Shown here: positions 9,961 through 18,626 of the stretch, one piece after another | Layout: every line of letters starts with the position of its first letter | Position numbering within the stretch: position 1 is the first letter of the stretch | NCBI RefSeq assembly: GCF_029266855.1 | Contig: NZ_JAQSWB010000009.1 | Coordinates: forward strand, 124,001-188,000 | Source: Fluviicola sp. | GTDB taxonomy: Bacteria > Bacteroidota > Bacteroidia > Flavobacteriales_D > Crocinitomicaceae | Length of the DNA: 64,000 nucleotides | Direction: 5' to 3' | The notes under the pieces: model-generated | Told to the model about the DNA's origin: nothing | Databases searched by the model: none | The model's input: the letters and a program-made list of their open reading frames with translations, nothing else | Made by a program: the position numbers and the translations under genes

Positions 9961-9994
9961 TTTTGTTGATAATCCGTTTATAAACTTAACTTTG
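9961..9994 (+). promoter_or_regulatory. Bacteroidota promoter for gldJ
   Basis: TTTTG (9961-9965), a 21-base spacer and TAACTTTG (9987-9994) fit the Bacteroidota -33/-7 consensus. The -7 box ends 12 bases before the ATG at 10007. Transcription starting about four bases after the box would leave a leader of roughly 8 bases to that ATG, or about 29 bases to the in-frame ATG at 10028. Confidence 0.6.
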
Positions 9995-10006
9995 GTGTCC
10001 CAAAAA

Positions 10007-12040
10007 ATGAAAAAACAAACCAAGCATATGAAAATGTTGCGTTTATTTATCTTAGCGGTTGCAGGTGTTGCAATAGCTTCGTGTAGTCGAGATTCCTCCT
10101 CATCAACAGGATGGGATTACAACAATGTACAGCATGGAGGCTTTCAAAAAGTTCCTTTTGTAGATCAGGAAACTGGTCCGGGACTGATTCTGGTCGAAGG
10201 TGGTACATTTACAATGGGTATGGTCGAACAAGATGTTATGTTTGATTATAACAACCGTCCTGCCCGTGTTACTGTCTCATCCTTTTACATGGATCAAACA
10301 GAGGTAACGAATTTCCATTGGTTGGAATACTTATACTGGATCAGAAGATCTTATGAAAAGTACAACATGGTTTATCGAAACGCATTACCTGATACGCTTG
10401 CATGGAGAAGTCCACTGGCATTCATGGATAAATATGTAGATTACTATTTACGTCACCCTGCGTACAGAGATTATCCTGTTGTCGGAGTATCCTGGTTACA
10501 GGCAACTGACTTTTGTAAATGGCGTACAGACCGTGTGAATGAGTATATCTTAATCCGCGAAGGTGTTCTTGGATGGGATATTGATGCCGCAGATGCAGAA
10601 ACATTCAATACGGATGCTTATTTAGTAGGTCAATTCGAGCAAGACGAAGAGCTTGGCGGAAGAAAATTAAAAGATACTGATCCAACCAATAGAGATGGTA
10701 AAAAATTAGGTGAGCGCATTGTTCGTATGGAAGATGGAATTCTTCTTCCAAGATACCGCCTCCCAACTGAAGCTGAATGGGAATATGCAGCACTTGGATT
10801 AATCGGGAATCTTTCTGAAGGTACCGAGGTAATCACTGAGCGTCGTCAATATCCTTGGAATGGTCACTTTGTTCGTCAGGACAATAAAGAATTTACAGGT
10901 GCTATCCGTGCCAACTTCGTAAGAGGTAAAGGAGATTACATGGGGGTTGCCGGTCGTTTGAATGATGGTGCCGATGTAACAGCTCCGGTTGAATCCTTCT
11001 GGCCGAATGACTATGGTTTATACCACATGGCTGGTAACGTTTCCGAGTGGGTAATGGATGTTTACCGTCCGCTTTCTTCTGAGGATTTCGATGAGTTCCG
11101 TCCTTTCCGTGGAAATGTTTTCCAAACGAAAGTATTGAATAACGACGGAGTGGTTGAGCAAAAAGATCAACAAGTAATGTACGATGTACATGGTATGAAG
11201 GAATACCTGAATGCTTTTGAACGTGTACGCTACCAACGTGTATCAGCAGCAAATCACGACCCGAACGATACTATTATCCCGGGTGGAACACAAATGCATA
11301 ATAAAGCTGAATTCCGCACAAAGCGTGGAGTTGCGCCAGATCCTTACTATGTTTCTCACGGGAAAAAGAAAGATTCTGTAGAATTGGCATTAATTGCACG
11401 AATCAATGAAGTGTTGGACAGAGCAATTATCGATAAAAATGAAAAATACGATATCGAAGCTTCTTCATTAGTACAGGATGAGATCTTTGAAGGGATTTTT
11501 GCAGAAAGCACAAGACAGGGTCGTGATGAAGAATATTCTTTCGAAATCATTCCTATGCTTCGTGAAGGATTCAATCAGTTCATCATCGGTACACCGGGTA
11601 AATTAAAATACCGCAACGTAACTGAAGAGGAAAACATCGGACGTTTGAATTACCGCAAAGATGATTACATCGATTATTTAGACGGTGATATTGAAAGTTC
11701 AATTTACTATGATAACGATGATCGCAAGAATGGAATCAACGAAGCAACTCGTGATCCGCATCTGATCATGTACCAAAATGAGTATGAAACTTACGATTTA
11801 AATGGTACACCAATCAAACCGGAAGACAGAACGTCTTGGCCAACAACTTTAATCTCTGATAAATCAAGAGTTTACAAGGGTGGTTCTTGGAGAGATCGTG
11901 CATACTGGTTGAACGCAGGTTCCAGAAGATACCTGGATGAAGCACAATCAACTTGTACTATCGGATTCCGTTGTGCGATGGATCGTATCGGAAGTCCTGT
12001 AGGTCACAACTACGGTAAAAAGAAAAAGAAGAAAAAATAA
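10007..12040 (+). CDS. gldJ: Gliding motility lipoprotein GldJ
   Basis: Outer-membrane lipoprotein with a formylglycine-generating-enzyme (FGE/sulfatase-modifying) fold, needed for gliding and for assembly of the type IX machinery. It has a lipoprotein signal (LRLFILAVAGVAIASC), then FGE blocks: LILVEGGTFTMGMVE, FYMDQTEVTNFHWLEYLYW, YPVVGVSWLQATDFCKWR, RYRLPTEAEWEYAA, YHMAGNVSEWVMDVY and, after a long insertion, VYKGGSWRDRAYWLNAGSRRY...IGFRCAMD. The insertion of about 200 residues between the NVSEW and GGSWRD blocks is characteristic of GldJ. The protein ends in seven lysines. ATG 10007 gives 677 residues; ATG 10028 would give a more compact signal peptide and a better leader. Standing between a PorP/SprF gene and murF, next to porU-porV, is the known arrangement. 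Confidence 0.94.
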   Translation: MKKQTKHMKMLRLFILAVAGVAIASCSRDSSSSTGWDYNNVQHGGFQKVPFVDQETGPGLILVEGGTFTMGMVEQDVMFDYNNRPARVTVSSFYMDQTEVTNFHWLEYLYWIRRSYEKYNMVYRNALPDTLAWRSPLAFMDKYVDYYLRHPAYRDYPVVGVSWLQATDFCKWRTDRVNEYILIREGVLGWDIDAADAETFNTDAYLVGQFEQDEELGGRKLKDTDPTNRDGKKLGERIVRMEDGILLPRYRLPTEAEWEYAALGLIGNLSEGTEVITERRQYPWNGHFVRQDNKEFTGAIRANFVRGKGDYMGVAGRLNDGADVTAPVESFWPNDYGLYHMAGNVSEWVMDVYRPLSSEDFDEFRPFRGNVFQTKVLNNDGVVEQKDQQVMYDVHGMKEYLNAFERVRYQRVSAANHDPNDTIIPGGTQMHNKAEFRTKRGVAPDPYYVSHGKKKDSVELALIARINEVLDRAIIDKNEKYDIEASSLVQDEIFEGIFAESTRQGRDEEYSFEIIPMLREGFNQFIIGTPGKLKYRNVTEEENIGRLNYRKDDYIDYLDGDIESSIYYDNDDRKNGINEATRDPHLIMYQNEYETYDLNGTPIKPEDRTSWPTTLISDKSRVYKGGSWRDRAYWLNAGSRRYLDEAQSTCTIGFRCAMDRIGSPVGHNYGKKKKKKK

Positions 12041-12060
12041 TAGTTAAATATTAATAGAAA

Positions 12061-12098
12061 AACCGGCATCCGATATTTATCGAGTGTCGGTTTTTTTT
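12061..12098 (+). terminator. Intrinsic terminator after gldJ
   Basis: AACCGGCATCCG pairs with CGAGTGTCGGTT (with G-T pairs) around a short AT loop, followed by eight T. It ends just before murF, which therefore depends on read-through or a weak promoter of its own. Confidence 0.85.
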
Positions 12099-12105
12099 AT
12101 GACAC

Positions 12106-13389
12106 ATGGAAGCAATATATACCTTATTTCAAACAAGCAGCGGGATAGAAACCGACACACGCAAAATTCAAAAAGGTTCGTTATTCTTTTGTTTGAAGGG
12201 CGCCAATTTCGATGGAAACACCTTTGCTGAAGAAGCAATCAGATTGGGAGCTATAGCTGCAGTTATTGATAATCCCAACTACCAAATCGAAGGGAAAACA
12301 ATTTTGGTAGCGGATGTTTTACTAACTCTTCAGGACCTTGCAAGACATCATAGGAACCAGTTTCAGATACCAGTCATAGGTATTACCGGAAGTAACGGGA
12401 AAACAACTTCCAAGGAACTCATTTCAGCGGTATTGGAAACACAGCTTAATGTTCATTACACGAAGGGAAATTTGAATAATCACATTGGCGTTCCTCTGAC
12501 TTTACTGCAGCTTAATGAAAAACACGAAATTGCCGTTATTGAGATGGGTGCCAACAAACCGGGAGATATTAAAGAATTAGCTGAAATAGCGTTACCGACA
12601 CACGGAATTATCACCAATATAGGCAGGGCACATCTGGAAGGATTTAAATCATTGGAAGGAGTTATAAAGACCAAAACGGAACTATTTGATTTCATCGCTC
12701 AAAATAGGGGGCATCTATTTGCCAATAAGCAAGATGAAATAATCATTAATAAGCTCCCTTCCAACACACAAAATCATTTTTACAATGATGATTCTGAATT
12801 GGGAGGTTCACTTTTAAAACTCACTCCCCTGGTTGAAATGGAATGGTTTGAACCAAACTACTCAAGTCCAGCTATTCAAACGAACCTGGTTGGAGAATAT
12901 AATTTCATCAATTTCCTCGCTGCCATTCGGATCGGAAGGTTCTTTGGCATCAGTCCCGAGAATTGCAATAAAGCGATTTCTGAATATCAGCCCACAAACA
13001 ATCGTTCCCAGGTTACTAAAACCGAAAGAAATACCTTGATCGTTGATTGCTATAATGCAAATCCGACAAGCATGCGCTCTGCCCTATCCAGTTTTGCTAA
13101 AATCGACAACCATGCAAAGATTTTTATACTTGGAGATATGCGGGAAATGGGAGATGATGCTCCGATGGTCCATGAAGAAGTTATTCAGCAAACAATTGAT
13201 CTTCGGTTAAGCGGATTTTTCATTGGTGAAGAATTTTTGAAGTTCAAAGGAATGCATCCCAATGCCATTTTCTTGAAGTCTACAGATCCATTGATTGAGC
13301 ATTTCACCAATAATCCGCCATCCGATCTACTGATCTTATTGAAAGGATCGAGAGGGATTTCGTTGGAGAAGGTGATTCCTTATTTGTAG
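12106..13389 (+). CDS. murF: UDP-N-acetylmuramoyl-tripeptide--D-alanyl-D-alanine ligase
   Basis: Cytoplasmic Mur ligase that adds D-Ala-D-Ala to the muropeptide precursor in peptidoglycan synthesis. The 427 residues show the three Mur domains: an N-terminal substrate domain with the motif TDTRKIQKGSLFFCLKG, an ATP-binding domain with the P-loop GITGSNGKTTSKE (near residue 92), then NNHIGVPLTLL and EMGANKPGDI, and a C-terminal domain with DCYNANPTSM and ILGDMREMG. It starts just after the gldJ terminator. The start at ATG 12106 is the only good one. Confidence 0.95.
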   Translation: MEAIYTLFQTSSGIETDTRKIQKGSLFFCLKGANFDGNTFAEEAIRLGAIAAVIDNPNYQIEGKTILVADVLLTLQDLARHHRNQFQIPVIGITGSNGKTTSKELISAVLETQLNVHYTKGNLNNHIGVPLTLLQLNEKHEIAVIEMGANKPGDIKELAEIALPTHGIITNIGRAHLEGFKSLEGVIKTKTELFDFIAQNRGHLFANKQDEIIINKLPSNTQNHFYNDDSELGGSLLKLTPLVEMEWFEPNYSSPAIQTNLVGEYNFINFLAAIRIGRFFGISPENCNKAISEYQPTNNRSQVTKTERNTLIVDCYNANPTSMRSALSSFAKIDNHAKIFILGDMREMGDDAPMVHEEVIQQTIDLRLSGFFIGEEFLKFKGMHPNAIFLKSTDPLIEHFTNNPPSDLLILLKGSRGISLEKVIPYL

Positions 13390-13436
13390 AGATCCCGTTT
13401 TAGCATTTATGTGATTTCATAGTCCTTCGGTTGCAA

Positions 13437-13454
13437 GTTCGCGATATCGCGAAC
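13437..13454. repeat. 18-bp perfect palindrome
   Basis: GTTCGCGATATCGCGAAC is fully self-complementary. It lies between the converging murF and acyl-CoA dehydrogenase genes, 48 bases after the murF stop. There is no T-tract beside it, so it is not a convincing terminator. It could be a protein-binding site or a small repeat; nothing in the window repeats it. Confidence 0.6.
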
Positions 13455-13505
13455 AGCCCTTGGAGGAAAAGGGATACCGTTAAAAAAATCCACGATTTTT
13501 AGCAC

Positions 13506-13534
13506 AAAAAAAAGGCATTCAAATTGAATGCCTT
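13506..13534 (-). terminator. Intrinsic terminator of the acyl-CoA dehydrogenase gene
   Basis: On the minus strand AAGGCATTCAA and TTGAATGCCTT form a perfect stem (13512-13534) followed by eight T. It lies 20 bases after the stop codon. Confidence 0.88.
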
Positions 13535-13554
13535 CCATTTCCATACTGATGGGA

Positions 13555-14697
13555 TTAATCAGCCAATATATTTCTTGAAATAACGATCTTTTGTACTTCG
13601 GAAGTTCCTTCGTAGATCTGAGTAATCTTCGCATCACGCATCAAACGCTCAACATGGTACTCTTTTACATATCCGTAACCTCCGTGGATCTGAACAGCTT
13701 CTACTGTTTGTTCCATTGCAACTTTAGAAGCATATAACTTCGCCATTGCAGAAGATTGATCAAAGTTTCTTCCTGCATCCTTATCAGCAGCAGCGCGGTA
13801 AACCAACAAACGGGCAGCTTCAATTTCCGTAGCCATGTCTGCAATTTTAAACGCGATTGCCTGGTGCTTATAAATCTCTTTTCCAAATGCTTTGCGTTCT
13901 TTCGAATAAGCAGTAGCCAACTCAAAAGCACCTGCAGCAATACCCAAAGCCTGAGCAGCAATACCGATACGTCCTCCCGAAAGAGTTTTCATCGCGAATT
14001 TGAAACCGAATCCATCTTCACCGATACGGTTAGCCTTTGGAACTTTTACGTCCTGGAACATCAATGTATGTGTATCACTTCCGCGAATACCTAATTTATC
14101 TTCTTTCGCTCCTACAATGAAACCTTCCATTCCACGTTCAACGATCAATGCATTGATACCTCTGTGACCAAGCTCAGCATTTGTTTGAGCAATTACAATA
14201 TAAGTGGAAGCAGTTGAACCATTCGTGATCCAGTTCTTTGTTCCATTTAACAAGTAATAGTCTCCCATGTCAATAGCCGTTGTACGTTGAGAAGTTGCAT
14301 CGGATCCGGCTTCCGGTTCAGATAAACAAAATGCGCCGATCTTTTCACCTTTAGCAAGCGGAGTAAGGAACTTTACTTTTTGCTCTTCGCTTCCAAACTT
14401 TTCCAATCCCCAGCAAACAAGAGAATTATTTACTGACATACAAACTGAAGATGAAGCATCCACTTTAGAAATTTCTTCCATCGCAAGTACGTAAGACATA
14501 GTGTCCATACCTCCACCTCCGTATTTCGGGTCAACCATCATTCCTAAGAATCCAAGTTCACCAAGTTGTTTCATTTCTTCAACAGGAAATTTTTGATCTC
14601 TATCCCGATCTATTACCCCAGGTTTTAAAACGTTTTGAGCGAAATCACGTGCAGCTTCTTTTACCGCTTTTTGTTCTTCTGTCAATTCGAAATTCAT
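13555..14697 (-). CDS. Acyl-CoA dehydrogenase (short-chain type)
   Basis: FAD flavoprotein that oxidises an acyl-CoA to the 2-enoyl-CoA, feeding electrons to ETF. At 380 residues it is a standard ACAD: N-terminal helical domain (MNFELTEEQKAVKEAARDFA), FAD/substrate motifs FCLSEPEAGSDATS and WITNGSTA, the C-terminal domain with YSKERKAFGKEI and QIHGGYGYVKEY, and the catalytic base Glu363 in IYEGTSEVQ. The closest family is butyryl/short-chain ACAD, but substrate length cannot be fixed from motifs. It is transcribed alone, divergently from anmK, and ends at a clear terminator. A -7 element TACATTTG lies on the minus strand at 14733-14740. Confidence 0.93.
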   Translation of the reverse strand: MNFELTEEQKAVKEAARDFAQNVLKPGVIDRDRDQKFPVEEMKQLGELGFLGMMVDPKYGGGGMDTMSYVLAMEEISKVDASSSVCMSVNNSLVCWGLEKFGSEEQKVKFLTPLAKGEKIGAFCLSEPEAGSDATSQRTTAIDMGDYYLLNGTKNWITNGSTASTYIVIAQTNAELGHRGINALIVERGMEGFIVGAKEDKLGIRGSDTHTLMFQDVKVPKANRIGEDGFGFKFAMKTLSGGRIGIAAQALGIAAGAFELATAYSKERKAFGKEIYKHQAIAFKIADMATEIEAARLLVYRAAADKDAGRNFDQSSAMAKLYASKVAMEQTVEAVQIHGGYGYVKEYHVERLMRDAKITQIYEGTSEVQKIVISRNILAD

Positions 14698-14767
14698 CTG
14701 TATCGCAGTTTATTTTATATTTGTTCAGGAGACAAATGTACCTATAAAAACTTAATTTTCGTCTTTT

Positions 14768-15838
14768 ATGAATTCATTCAAAATAATCGGCTTAATGTCA
14801 GGTACTTCGCTGGACGGGGTCGATATAACTTATGCCACATACACGAAGGTTTCTGATAAGAATTGGGAGTTTAAAATTCACGCGTCTCACACCTTCCAAT
14901 TCCCTGAGATCCTGCTTTCCAGCATGCACGAAGCCAGCAAATTATCAGGATCACAACTGGCAACTTTAGACCATGATCTGGGAGACTTTTTCTCTTCTTG
15001 CATCAATCAATTTATTGAAGAAAGCAAGATTTCAAAAGAAGAAGTGGATGCTGTTGCTTCACATGGTCAGACGGTATTTCATCAACCTGCACGAGGTTTT
15101 ACAACTCAGATCGGAAATCCTGCAGTAATCGCTGTAAAAACGGGAATCCGAACAATTGGCGACTTCAGGACAAAAGACGTGTTGTACCAAGGTCAAGGAG
15201 CACCTTTGGTTCCAATCGGTGATCAATATTTGTTCGGATCAAAAGCAGATGGTTTTATCAACATCGGTGGTTTTGCAAATATCAGTTTTGAAGAAAAAGG
15301 CGTTGTTCGTGCATACGACATTTGTCCGGCGAATCTTCCTATGAATAAATTGGCACGGTCAAAAAAACTGGAGTACGATAAGAACGGCGATTTGGCAAGA
15401 GCGGGAGAATTAAATTATTTCCTGCTGGATCTATTGAATAGTTTGGATTATTACCGCGAGGAAGGACCTAAATCACTGGGTACCGAATGGCTGGAGCAAT
15501 ACTTCTACCCTTTACTGAAATTTGATAAAGACATTGAAAACAACCTTGCTACAGTTGTGGAACACATCGCTATTCAAATTGGAGAGATTTGCACCAAAAA
15601 TGAACTCAAGCGCGTCATGATTACCGGCGGCGGAGCAAAAAACACCTTTTTAATTGAACGTTTAAAACGTTATTATACCGGGGAAATCATTTCTGTGGAC
15701 AACGAACTGATTGACTATAAGGAAGCCTTAATCTTTGGATTATTGGGTGCTCTGAACCTGAACAATGAACCAAATTGCCTCTCCAGTGTTACAGGTGCTG
15801 TTAAAAATGTAATTGGCGGAGTGCATCATTTGCCATAG
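14768..15838 (+). CDS. anmK: Anhydro-N-acetylmuramic acid kinase
   Basis: Phosphorylates and opens 1,6-anhydro-MurNAc released during cell-wall turnover, giving MurNAc-6-P for recycling. The 356 residues have the ASKHA-family ATP motifs: GLMSGTSLDGVD at the N-terminus, ASHGQTVFH, TIGDFRTKDV, FINIGGFANIS and VMITGGGAKNTFLIERL near the C-terminus. It is divergent from the acyl-CoA dehydrogenase with 70 bases between them. Together with murF and murB it adds to the cell-wall content of the window, though it is not in an operon with them. Confidence 0.94.
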   Translation: MNSFKIIGLMSGTSLDGVDITYATYTKVSDKNWEFKIHASHTFQFPEILLSSMHEASKLSGSQLATLDHDLGDFFSSCINQFIEESKISKEEVDAVASHGQTVFHQPARGFTTQIGNPAVIAVKTGIRTIGDFRTKDVLYQGQGAPLVPIGDQYLFGSKADGFINIGGFANISFEEKGVVRAYDICPANLPMNKLARSKKLEYDKNGDLARAGELNYFLLDLLNSLDYYREEGPKSLGTEWLEQYFYPLLKFDKDIENNLATVVEHIAIQIGEICTKNELKRVMITGGGAKNTFLIERLKRYYTGEIISVDNELIDYKEALIFGLLGALNLNNEPNCLSSVTGAVKNVIGGVHHLP

Positions 15839-15952
15839 GAATCCGGTTTACAGCAAAGATTACCGGGAGATTTCATCCTTTCGCATGCTGAAAGAGCAAT
15901 AATTCCTTACTTTTGCTGCTCAATATTTGAATGATTCAACGAATTAGTTAAC

Positions 15953-17182
15953 ATGAAAGATTTACTTCACAAGTTTGAAAATAAGCGCCCGGAAATTGTT
16001 TTCGAGTGGAAAGATGCTGAAACTGAAGCAGAAGGATGGGTAGTTATTAACTCTTTACGAGGCGGTGCAGCCGGAGGAGGTACCCGCATGCGAGTTGGCC
16101 TTGACAAACGTGAAGTAGAAAGTCTTGCAAAAACGATGGAAGTGAAATTCACCGTTGCCGGACCTCCCATTGGCGGAGCTAAGTCAGGAATCAACTTCGA
16201 CCCGAAAGATCCACGCAAAGAAGGTGTTTTGAGACGCTGGTACGCAGCTGTCACTCCACTTTTGAAGCATTATTACGGAACCGGAGGGGATTTGAACGTA
16301 GATGAAATTCACGAAGTCATTCCAATTACCGAAGATTGTGGTATCTGGCATCCGCAGGAAGGTGTTTTTAATGGACATTTCCAGCCTCGTGAAGCTCAAA
16401 AGATCAACCGTATCGGTCAATTGAGACAAGGAGTTTTGAAAGTGATTGAAGATATCCAATACAGTCCGAGCGTAGAAAAGAAATATGTTGTAGCTGACAT
16501 GATCACCGGATACGGTGTTGCTCAGTCGGTAGCACATTATTATGATATTTGGGGCGGTGACTTAAAAGGGAAAAAAGTCATAGTTCAGGGTTGGGGGAAT
16601 GTCGCTTCAGCAGGAGCATATTACCTGGCTCAATCAGGAGCTAAAATTGTCGGTATCATCGACCGTGTAGGAGGTTTAATCAACGAGAACGGATTCTCCC
16701 TGGAAGAGATCAAGCAATTGTTCCTCACAAAAAACGGGAACGAAATCATTCATCCCGAATTGAAATCATTCGAAGAGATCAATGCAAAGATCTGGGACAT
16801 ACAAGCAGACGTATTTATCCCTTGTGCAGCTTCCCGACTAATTACACAAGAACAAGTGGAGCGAATGATCAAAGGAGGTGTTCAGGTAATCGCTGCAGGA
16901 GCGAATGTTCCGTTTGCAGATAAAGAAATTTTCTTCGGACCGATTGCTGATTATGCAGACAATCACATTTCAGTTATTCCCGATTTTATTTCCAATTGCG
17001 GAATGGCTCGCGTTTTCGCTTACTTAATGAGTAACGATCTGAATGTGTTAACAGATCAGGGAATTTTTGAAGACACCAGTAAAATTATCGGTGATGCTTT
17101 AAGAAAAGCCCATGCAAAGAATCCATCAAAAACCGGAATTGCAAAAGCTGCATTTGAAATCGCCTTGAATCAGCTGGTATAA
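15953..17182 (+). CDS. Glu/Leu/Phe/Val family dehydrogenase
   Basis: NAD(P)-dependent oxidative deamination or reductive amination of an amino acid. The dimerisation and catalytic domain includes GGTRMRVGL and the block GPPIGGAKSGINFDP with the catalytic Lys77. The Rossmann domain has VQGWGNVASAGA and ADVFIPCAASRLI. At 409 residues it is close to glutamate dehydrogenases, but GGTRMR is also seen in leucine and valine dehydrogenases, so the amino acid is left open. A -7 element TACTTTTG is at 15908-15915. The adjacent exbB-folC block follows a 280-base gap. Confidence 0.88.
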   Translation: MKDLLHKFENKRPEIVFEWKDAETEAEGWVVINSLRGGAAGGGTRMRVGLDKREVESLAKTMEVKFTVAGPPIGGAKSGINFDPKDPRKEGVLRRWYAAVTPLLKHYYGTGGDLNVDEIHEVIPITEDCGIWHPQEGVFNGHFQPREAQKINRIGQLRQGVLKVIEDIQYSPSVEKKYVVADMITGYGVAQSVAHYYDIWGGDLKGKKVIVQGWGNVASAGAYYLAQSGAKIVGIIDRVGGLINENGFSLEEIKQLFLTKNGNEIIHPELKSFEEINAKIWDIQADVFIPCAASRLITQEQVERMIKGGVQVIAAGANVPFADKEIFFGPIADYADNHISVIPDFISNCGMARVFAYLMSNDLNVLTDQGIFEDTSKIIGDALRKAHAKNPSKTGIAKAAFEIALNQLV

Positions 17183-17200
17183 TACTATTAACAAAAGGGA

Positions 17201-17235
17201 CCCGAAGAATTTCTTGAAACGAGCGATTCTTCGGG
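17201..17235 (+). terminator. Hairpin after the dehydrogenase gene
   Basis: CCCGAAGAAT (17201-17210) and ATTCTTCGGG (17226-17235) form a perfect 10-bp stem with a 15-base loop, starting 18 bases after the stop. There is no T-tract, so it may stabilise the mRNA end or act as a factor-assisted terminator. The rest of the gap up to 17440 holds nothing recognisable. Confidence 0.55.
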
Positions 17236-17462
17236 ATAAATTCCCGGAAATTCACATAGATTGGGCTTCCAGAAACTTGCACCGAATTTATCAATTTGAT
17301 GCTTATTACTTATCCAATTGTAACCAATTCCTCATCCACGAATTATTAAAAGTATACACGCGAATCGCAAAACTCCAATCCCTATAAACAAAATACTGTG
17401 AATATCTCTTTACGTAAAGGGAAAATCATCCGTTAATGGGGCGTATTTTTGGAAATTGATTC

Positions 17463-18221
17463 ATGTATTCATTTATAAACCAGATGAGAAAAGCAGCAAT
17501 ATTTACAATTTTATTTTTAGCAACTCCACTGTTGAGTTTGGCGCAAGTCGTTACGGAAAAGGGTGCAGAAGCTGAAAAGGTAGTGAAAGCAGGTGAAAAG
17601 ATTACAGCACTGGAGTTCGTAATGAAGGGTGGTGTTTTCATTATTCCGATCATCATTTTGTTGTTTTACACCCTGTATGTGATTATTGAGCGTTACCGCT
17701 ACATCAAACGCATGTCTGTGTACAATTCCAATTTATTGAATGACATTCGAATGAACCTGGAAAAAGGAAATATCCAGGATGCATTAAATCAGGTACAACG
17801 CGACCAAAGCGCTTATGGTTCTGTAGTTGCGGAAGGAATCCAAACGATTGGAAGACCTGTTTCCGAAATCGAATCGAACATGGAGAAAGTTGCCAATATC
17901 GAAATCGGTAAAATGGAAAAAGGAATGGGTGTACTGGGATTGATTGCAGGTATCGCACCAACTTTCGGATTCATCGGTACCATTGCTGGGGTAATTAAGA
18001 TCTTCTACAATATTTCCATTTCGGAAAACGTGAGTATCGGAAATATTTCAGGAGGTCTCTATGAAAAGATGATCAGTTCAGGAGCTGGTTTAACTGTTGG
18101 TATTATTGCTTATTCGGCTTATCACATTCTGAATGCGATGATTGATAGTTATACTTTGAAAATCCAGTCAACGAACTTAGGGTTTATTAATATCATTCAA
18201 CGTCCAGGAAAATGGCAATAA
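17463..18221 (+). CDS. exbB: MotA/TolQ/ExbB proton-channel protein
   Basis: Inner-membrane proton channel subunit that, with ExbD, powers TonB-dependent outer-membrane transport. The 252 residues start with a signal-like segment ending near SLAQ. A first membrane helix follows (FIIPIIILLFYTLYVII), then a cytoplasmic loop and two C-terminal helices including MGVLGLIAGIAPTFGFIGTIAGVI, the conserved pore motif. The ATG at 17463 is used; the ATG at 17484 (MRKAAIF) is a reasonable alternative. A -7 element TATTTTTG (17444-17451) lies 11 bases upstream. It overlaps exbD by 10 bases. Confidence 0.92.
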   Translation: MYSFINQMRKAAIFTILFLATPLLSLAQVVTEKGAEAEKVVKAGEKITALEFVMKGGVFIIPIIILLFYTLYVIIERYRYIKRMSVYNSNLLNDIRMNLEKGNIQDALNQVQRDQSAYGSVVAEGIQTIGRPVSEIESNMEKVANIEIGKMEKGMGVLGLIAGIAPTFGFIGTIAGVIKIFYNISISENVSIGNISGGLYEKMISSGAGLTVGIIAYSAYHILNAMIDSYTLKIQSTNLGFINIIQRPGKWQ

Positions 18222-18607
18222 AACGCAAAAAACGCTTTCATGCAGGAGTCGAATCCTCTTCCATGAGCGACATCATGTTCTTTTTGCTCTTGTTCTTTTT
18301 GATTATCTCAACATTGGCAAATCCGAACGTGATCAAAGTTCCGCTTCCGGATGCAAAAGAAACGGACAATAAAGTGGGATCTCACCTGACTTTGACGGTT
18401 ACGAGTGAAAAACGCTATTACCTCGACAAAGAAGAAGTAAGCGCCGAAAACCTGGAAGTACGATTATTGCAGGAAACAAAATTGCGAAAAGATGAAACCG
18501 TAGTGCTTCGTCCTGCGTATGACTTAGATGTTCAGGAATTGATAGACTTATTGCAGCTTGGATTGAAACATCAATTGAAGTTTGTAATTGCTACCAAAGC
18601 CGGGTAA
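18212..18607 (+). CDS. exbD: ExbD/TolR-family biopolymer transport protein
   Basis: Partner of ExbB: a single-span inner-membrane protein with a periplasmic domain. The 131 residues contain the membrane helix IMFFLLLFFLIISTLA just after the conserved proton-carrying aspartate (Asp20 in SMSDIMFF), then a periplasmic ExbD fold with VIKVPLPDA and LRPAYDLDVQELIDLL. It overlaps the exbB 3' end by 10 bases, showing translational coupling, and is followed 19 bases later by the first TonB-like gene. Confidence 0.93.
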   Translation: MAIKRKKRFHAGVESSSMSDIMFFLLLFFLIISTLANPNVIKVPLPDAKETDNKVGSHLTLTVTSEKRYYLDKEEVSAENLEVRLLQETKLRKDETVVLRPAYDLDVQELIDLLQLGLKHQLKFVIATKAG

Positions 18608-18626
18608 TGAGTTAAAATCGAGAAAT

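Noticed and set aside
10902-11252. 116-codon frame opposite gldJ
   Set aside because: Antisense to conserved FGE-domain coding sequence; no start context or homology.
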